Of a stretch of DNA of 64,000 nucleotides, positions 58,019-64,000 are shown piece by piece. The notes beneath the pieces are model-generated. The model saw nothing but the letters and a program-made list of their open reading frames with translations, did not search any database and was not told the DNA's origin. The position numbers and the translations under genes were made by a program. Each line of letters starts with the position of its first letter. The first letter of the stretch is position 1. The DNA is from Larus michahellis (lineage: Eukaryota > Chordata > Aves > Charadriiformes > Laridae), in assembly GCF_964199755.1 (NCBI RefSeq), contig NC_133911.1:957001-1021000 (forward strand). Direction: 5' to 3'.

Positions 58019-61000
58019 GACAGGACCCACGGCAGACACCAACTAGGCTTCAGTTGCCCCTGAAAAGTGTCTCTTTAGGGGCTTTGCCTTGTCAGCAAGA
58101 GACTCCAAAATCCCTGTTGCTGTGGGATGGGAGTGTGGGATGCAGATCCCATCAGCAGGCTGCACAGAGCTGCTGCCGGTCCAGGGGAAGCAGATTGCAG
58201 ACCTCAGCCTGCAGCAGGAGCTGAACCAAGGTCTCTGCCGCAAGAGCGAGGGGACGTGAGCCGCTGCGTGGGGTGCTTTGCCGCAAAGCTCTCAGCAGGG
58301 ACAGTGGAGGGAGGCGTGCAGGGAAGGGGAGGCTGACGGAGCCCGTGATCAATGCTGATAAGCAGGAAGAGATAAAAACAGGATTAAAGGACAGGCAAGC
58401 TGGGACTTAGACAAATGGGCAAGCAGCCATCTCCACTCCTCTTGGAGCTCTGACAAAAAGGGCAGAGGACCTAGACAGAAAATTCCCGTTTTAGCTCCAG
58501 AGGCTTGGCCCTTTACTGGTGCCCATCCCCAGCGCCCCCATCCCAGTACACCAGCAGGTAGCAGCTGGGGACCCTGTCACTGGGGAGACCCTGCTGCCTT
58601 TCCCTTCCGTGTTGGGCTTCTGTCTCCCAAAACCACTCTCTGCTTTTGCCTTTCACACGTTTCAGGGACCCAGCACGGACAAGTAACTGGGTTTGATGGA
58701 GATACTGGTGCTGGCTGAAAGCGACTTATGGGTGTCTGCAGGACACTCCATCCATCCATCCCACCAACCTTCCCTCCCTACCTCACTTCCACCCCTTCTC
58801 TGAGCCCATCAGTTTTGTCAAGAGCACATAAAATACCAGCAGTTTAGAGATTCACAGGCGGTTCAGTAGCAGCTGGTGGGTCTTGCCCTCCATGAAGCAT
58901 TACTTGGCCACAGTCCAGTTGTCTTGAACCCCCCTGGCTGCACTCCAGGAGGGCAGGGGCTGCCTGCTGCTGCCATGCCAGCGGTGCAGGCTCCAGGGGC
59001 AGAGTGCAGGCAGAGCCGGTGAAAAACCTGGGCGCCCCTGCACCCCCTGCTTGCAGGCAGCAGACACTGCTGGCTCCCTGGGACTGCCTGCACTGCGCCC
59101 TGCTTTCAGCCAGAAGCCATCTCCTGAACTCCCAAAACTTTTCACCTACACCTGATGAGACACTTCAGCGTCAAATAAAGAGGTCTGGAGGCATTCCCAG
59201 GCAGCTCCCCCCAGCCCTGCCGTGCCAGGAGGGTCACTGGCAGGGAAGACACCTCCTCCCCAAAGTAGATCTGTCCTGCTCCAGGAAGATATGGAGGCAG
59301 GCTAATCCAGGCTCAAGGGCAGCGGAACAACGCAGAAGCAGAGCAATGTCCCCATGGAGGAGGAGGCAAAGGAGGGACTGGCAGCAGCAGTTGCTGAGGC
59401 TCGGGCTGGTCAGGGATTGTCATGAGGCTGTGGCACCTCTTCCCCTCCTCCCAGGGCCACAGAGGATGCTAAAGTGTTCTCGGCTAATGACCGAAAGGGT
59501 GAGACGCTGATTGAACTCGACAGGCTCCGGGCGTCCCGCAGGGTTGGGAGGTAGGGTGGCATCCTGCACTGCTCAGCCTGCACAGCAGTGTGCACGCAGC
59601 AGGTCCTGTGGTGGGACCTGTGCACAAGGAATGGTCTGGACCCAGGGACCAGCATCCCCACTCGTAGCCTGTGACAGCAAGAGACTCACCTGAGGGCAAA
59701 GGCAACCTCCTGGAGGTGACCCAGGGCAAGACACACACATTTTGGCCCCCACAAGCTGCCCGTTTCCTTTCCCCTGCTGCCACAAGGGAAGATGCTGAAA
59801 CCACAACAGGGAAAAGAAAGGTTTGGGGCAAACAAGCAAAAATGCTTGCAATTTCCTGCACAGCACCTCCAGATGGAGCCTTGCCTACCTCCTCTCACCA
59901 TCAAGTCTGTAAACTCACGACACGTCTGTCTGTATCTTCTCTCATCCCACGCTTCAGCTCCCAGCACCTACACAAACACACAGGCTCAGCGAGAGACAGC
60001 CACTTGGCAGAAGTGAGAGCTGTGGGCTGCCATCACAAATGCCTCCCACGGACACTGAACAGCCTTAGAAAAATGGGGAATCTCACCCCAGCTGTAATGC
60101 TGGCCCTTGAAAAACGGTCCCAGGTGCCAACCCTGTGTACCACAAAGCGGCCTTTGCTGTTGTGTCCCTTTCATCAACTACTCTTACATTCCCCTCTTTG
60201 CAATGCACTGGGATTTGAGAGGGGCTTGAAAAGTAAACGTGAACATAGAAATGGTAGTAGGCTTGGAAAAACAAGCAAGAGCAAGAGCATGCAGGACACT
60301 GGAGAGATGTACCTGGCACAGACCTACCCATCTTCCCAGGGGAGTTTCACCAGGCTGGTGGACAACTGGGGGTGGACCTGGCACGTCTCACCCTTGAGCA
60401 TCTTCATTTCCCCAGTAACAGCTTGTTTGTCACCCCCAGCCTTTCTCCTGCCATTATAGGCTGAGAGAACAAAGTTTTTGCCAGGCTGCACGGGAACCCT
60501 GAGGATGCTCAACAAGAGCAGGGCGGGCAAGGAGGACTGTGCCCGGAGGGAAGGACTGAGTCCCCGTGGCAAAGGAGCGGTGTTGAGGGCTTGGCTGCCA
60601 AAAATGAGGATGTGTAAAAGCTGAGGAAGAGATTTTGTCATCAGTGGGAGCAGTCCTGGGAGAGGATCAATCTGAAGGCACCGCTTTGCAAGGGCAGAGA
60701 GTCGGCGGCCGTGGCTGTCAGCGCTGAAGCCAGAGGGCTTATTAAAGCGCAGGGAGCTCCCCGCAGCCCACCACAAGCATTGCTCAGCCCATCCACGTCC
60801 ATCTGTCCATCCTGTCCTCCCGGGGATGGGCGTCTCTGACAGGCACTCTGCACAGAGAAAACAAAAACCCAGGCTCCCCCCAGCTCAGTGCCCCTCCTGG
60901 CTCCCCGGGATGCGTGTGCAGGGAATTTCAAAGAGGCTGCGACTCTGTTTTTCCCAGGAAGGAGCTCTGCGTTGCCACCTTCTCGCAGACAACACATCGT

Positions 61001-62995
61001 CCCCATCACAGCTGTCCTCCCTGGGCACTGCCTTGTTCAAAGGACGCAGGCAGGGGGGTGAAACCCGGAATAACCCGTGGTTATGAGCACCGTGAGATCC
61101 CCTCACCACCAAAGATGTTTCACCACCCTGCCCATTGCCCCCAGCAGCTGTGGGGCCAGCCCGGGGGACCTGAGAGGAAGGTGAAGGGGAGGTGGTGGGA
61201 CGCTTTCAGGGAGAGCTGAAGGCACAGTGTCAGGAGAGCAGGGGACAAGGATAAAGTATGGAAAACCAGAGCACATGAGGTACAGGTAGTCTCAGAGGCA
61301 CTTTCCTTCAGGATGGTGTCTCAGGGCTCATTCAAACTTGAAGCAAAGCTTTACCTGCAGGGACCTGTCACAGGTCCCTTTTTCATGCCTTCTCCTGGAC
61401 ATATGTAGACGCAAGCTGAGGCTGCCACCGTCTTGTCTGCGGGGGCACTGCCACATCGCACGTTCTTTCTCTGGCTGTCATCTATTTCCATAAAGCCTGA
61501 GGAAAGACAAGCTCCTCCGTGCTTGCTGTCCTCTGTCACATTTGTCTGAAACCCACCGCTGCTCTGGGATGGGGAGAGAGATGCAGGACAGGCTGTGGGG
61601 CGATGCTGCCTACGACTGCATCGCCGAGCCCTTGCTGATAAAAAAGGTGAAAGGCCTGGAAATGTCTCTGAAAGCTGTATCATAACTTCTTAGTGCTTCA
61701 TGTACAGCATTTAAAGGTGAGATCTGGTGCTTAGAGATATTCCACTGCCTGGAAATTTCACAGGATCCATCAGGGCTGCCGAAAGGGACCTCCGAGTTGT
61801 CCTGTCCGGCATCACTTTCATGGTGGGGCCGTAGCCTGTCACAGATCAGGTTGCCCCCACAGCACCATGTTCCCCTCAGACCCCTCCAGGGATGTGGCAT
61901 GCCCTTATTGCGCGTGGCTGGGGTTCTGCCAGCATCTCCTGACCACAGGCCCTTCTGCTGCCTCCCCTCTCACCAGCACCAGCCACTGGGGCTCTCTGGA
62001 CAGGCAATGCCAGGGCACTGCAAACGCAGATATCTGGTGGCACCTGCCCATGGTGTGGGCAAAGGACCCGTAGGCTGGAGGGGTGAGATCTGAGCTCCTG
62101 GCTCAGGCATGGGAGCAGGACTCTCAAAGGGCAAGGGAAACCGAGGCAGGGAACAGCACTGAGACTAACGCTTCACCCCAGGCTGGATGTCTCGTACCCC
62201 AGCAAAGCCTGAGAGAGCCTGTGCTGGGAACCACAGGCCGCGTCTGTGACTATTCCCTTAAGCACCATGCTGTTGATAAAGGAGTGAACTGAAATCAAAG
62301 TGCCTGTAAGAGTGGGGATGCAGGGAGGACCGTCAGGCACCGACAGGAGGAAGGCATGGGATTTTTTCACATGGTGAGAACACGCACAGAGATGTGCCCG
62401 TGTCCAGAGAAGGGTCCATGCAGCAGCAAGTCCCATCCTGTTTTCATCTCTCTGAGCAGAGAAGCCAAACATTTTGCTAGAGGTTTTTGTTTTTTTTTCC
62501 CTTTGCAACGTTTATACTCAATAAGCCATTGCCTCTCGTCATGAAAAGCCTTTTTCCACACCAGGCATGGCTTGCCCTGGCCTCTTACTTTAGCTCCCGC
62601 CCCACTCAGACCTACCCTGTGCTCTTCAGCTCATTCCAGTTCCTCCTGCCTCAGCTCTTCCCAAGTCTCTCAGCCACATCCTAGTTGACCCAAATCTGTC
62701 CTAGTCAGCCTCCTTTTCCCACCACTCATCCCTCCATTCTCTCTTGAAGAGTCGCATCGCTCGCACAAGATGCTCCTGTATGACGCTAACAGCTCTTAGC
62801 AGGGCTCAGCAATGGAAAAGCATCGATGGAGCTGGTGGGACTTGTCTCTCCTCTGGAGCATCTGGAGTCAAGGAGGCTGTTGCTCTGCTCCTGAGACCCT
62901 ACAGAGCCCAGAGATTTCCAGCTACCCAGGTTCACTGCTCCCCGCACCCCAGCAGAGAGCCACATCAAAGAGCACAGCCTTTTGTTTAGTCCCTG
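58019..62995. other. No recognisable gene
   Basis: Unique DNA. A plus-strand open frame of 262 codons (59671-60459) starts at GTG, lacks any recognisable domain and is judged chance. No repeat family was recognised. Confidence 0.4.
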
Positions 62996-63290
62996 TTTGA
63001 AGTTTGCTGCTGATTTTTGGTATGCATGCAGTGGTGTTTGGCTTATGCTCGTTCACAGAATAAATGCTTGTTGCATTGCTCTTAAATGATTGGAGACCTC
63101 CAATTTTAATCTTTTATTCATAATCTTCTTCCAGCTCAGACACAGAAAAAAACATGTAAATTCAAAACCTGTGAGAATTGAAAATTTCATAAGTGCTGCT
63201 GACCCTTCGCTGGCAGCTCTGAATGTGAGAGAAATAAAGGAATTGTAATGAGGAACCTCATCTTTTGATAACAGGTTTAGAGGAGCCCAG
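62996..63290. promoter_or_regulatory. AT-rich candidate conserved element
   Basis: GGTATGCATGCAGTGG, GCTCTTAAATGATTGG, CCAATTTTAATCTTTTATTC and AACATGTAAATTCAAAAC lie in a low-GC island. No open frame. Confidence 0.3.
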
Positions 63291-64000
63291 AACTAAAAGG
63301 GGTTTTATCCCTCCCTGCGGTGTGTCCACGCGGGATGGGGTCAGTCCTGCTGGGCAGGTGTAACCCTGCTGCTCCTGCCCCTCCATCACCTCCTGCATCT
63401 CCATCTGCTCTCCTCTGCGCTGGGAGGCGTAAGCTCACACGGTGCCTTCGGAGCACGCCCTGCCGGTGTTGCACATCAGTCCCCGAGCTTGTGCCCCATC
63501 GGTGCACCCAAACTGCCTCCCTCACCCCACGCTCTCTCAGCTCCTGTCCTGGCACAAGATCACCGCTCACCATCGCCTGCACCGCATGCCCTCGCCTCTC
63601 CTCTTTGACACCCCCCCATTAGTTTGCACCCTTCTCTGTGTTTGGGAAGGATATCTTATCTGCTGCTGTCTGCTGAACGCTACCCCACTCACACTCTCCA
63701 TCCCACCGTCCGCTCCTTACAAGGGCCACTTTTCATGATGACTTCTTGAGGGGGAGATGGGAAGGCAGGGAGGAAATTAAACATACGATGAGTAATGAGA
63801 AATCCGTATGAGTGAAAGACTCGGGTCAGGAAGAGGTCAGTGAGTGCCTGGGAACAATTTCGCCTACTTTCAGCAGCAGCATAATGAAGTGCTGTGGATG
63901 GGCATCTGGATCAACATGTTTTCAATGTCTTTACCCCTTTCACAAGTTTCCTATGCGGTGTGCAACGCCTCCATCTTTTCTAAATCAGTAAAAAAATTCT
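63291..64000. other. No recognisable gene
   Basis: Unique DNA to the window end, with a lower-GC tail from 63740. Nothing I can name. Confidence 0.4.

Noticed and set aside
59671-60459. 262-codon plus-strand open frame
   Set aside because: It begins at GTG, has no domain, signal peptide or supporting splice structure, and a frame of this length is expected by chance in 64 kb.
1-64000. tRNA, rRNA, LTR retroviral or bacterial-type operons
   Set aside because: I looked for cloverleaf B-box words, paired long terminal repeats and clustered intronless genes and saw none. Short ncRNAs cannot be excluded by eye.

Overview
The window looks like vertebrate, most probably avian, nuclear DNA. The evidence is a cluster of intron-containing complement C1q genes in the amniote order, scattered CR1 LINEs (the dominant bird/reptile retroposon), no Alu- or L1-like repeats, and a GC-rich background like that of bird microchromosomes. 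In chicken the same cluster lies on a microchromosome near EPHA8 and EPHB2. That synteny is background knowledge: I found no Eph exon here. No species can be named from the sequence.

Layout. 1-6.8 kb has no recognisable gene. It holds a POU/octamer-like motif cluster (3.3-3.5 kb) and a small CpG-rich island (4.1-4.3 kb). 6.8-7.9 kb is a GT-rich minisatellite with a 62-bp period. 10.8-20.0 kb is the C1q cluster, all on the minus strand and transcribed C1QA, then C1QC, then C1QB. Each gene has two coding exons joined by a phase-1 intron that splits a glycine codon. For each I also propose a 5' non-coding exon with a consensus donor, and a poly(A) signal. An exact interferon-stimulated response element and a PU.1-type site lie at the proposed C1QA promoter. 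20-64 kb contains no convincing protein-coding gene: it holds about eleven CR1 fragments of different ages (one with a 340-codon open reverse-transcriptase tail), a few GC-rich patches, and AT-rich TAATTA-containing islands that look like candidate conserved enhancers, two of them with Hox/Pbx(/Meis)-type sites.

How the genes work together. C1qA, C1qB and C1qC assemble through N-terminal cysteines (A-B and C-C disulphides), a collagen triple helix and trimeric globular heads into the recognition subcomponent of complement C1. Macrophages and dendritic cells are the usual source in other amniotes, which fits the PU.1/IRF-type sites.

The most notable result is that all three chains have lost one collagen glycine beyond the human pattern, all within mature residues 36-42, where the C1q stem bends. 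The A chain has also lost the lysine equivalent to human LysA59, and N-glycosylation sequons have moved from chain A to chains C and B. I found no unknown multi-gene system.
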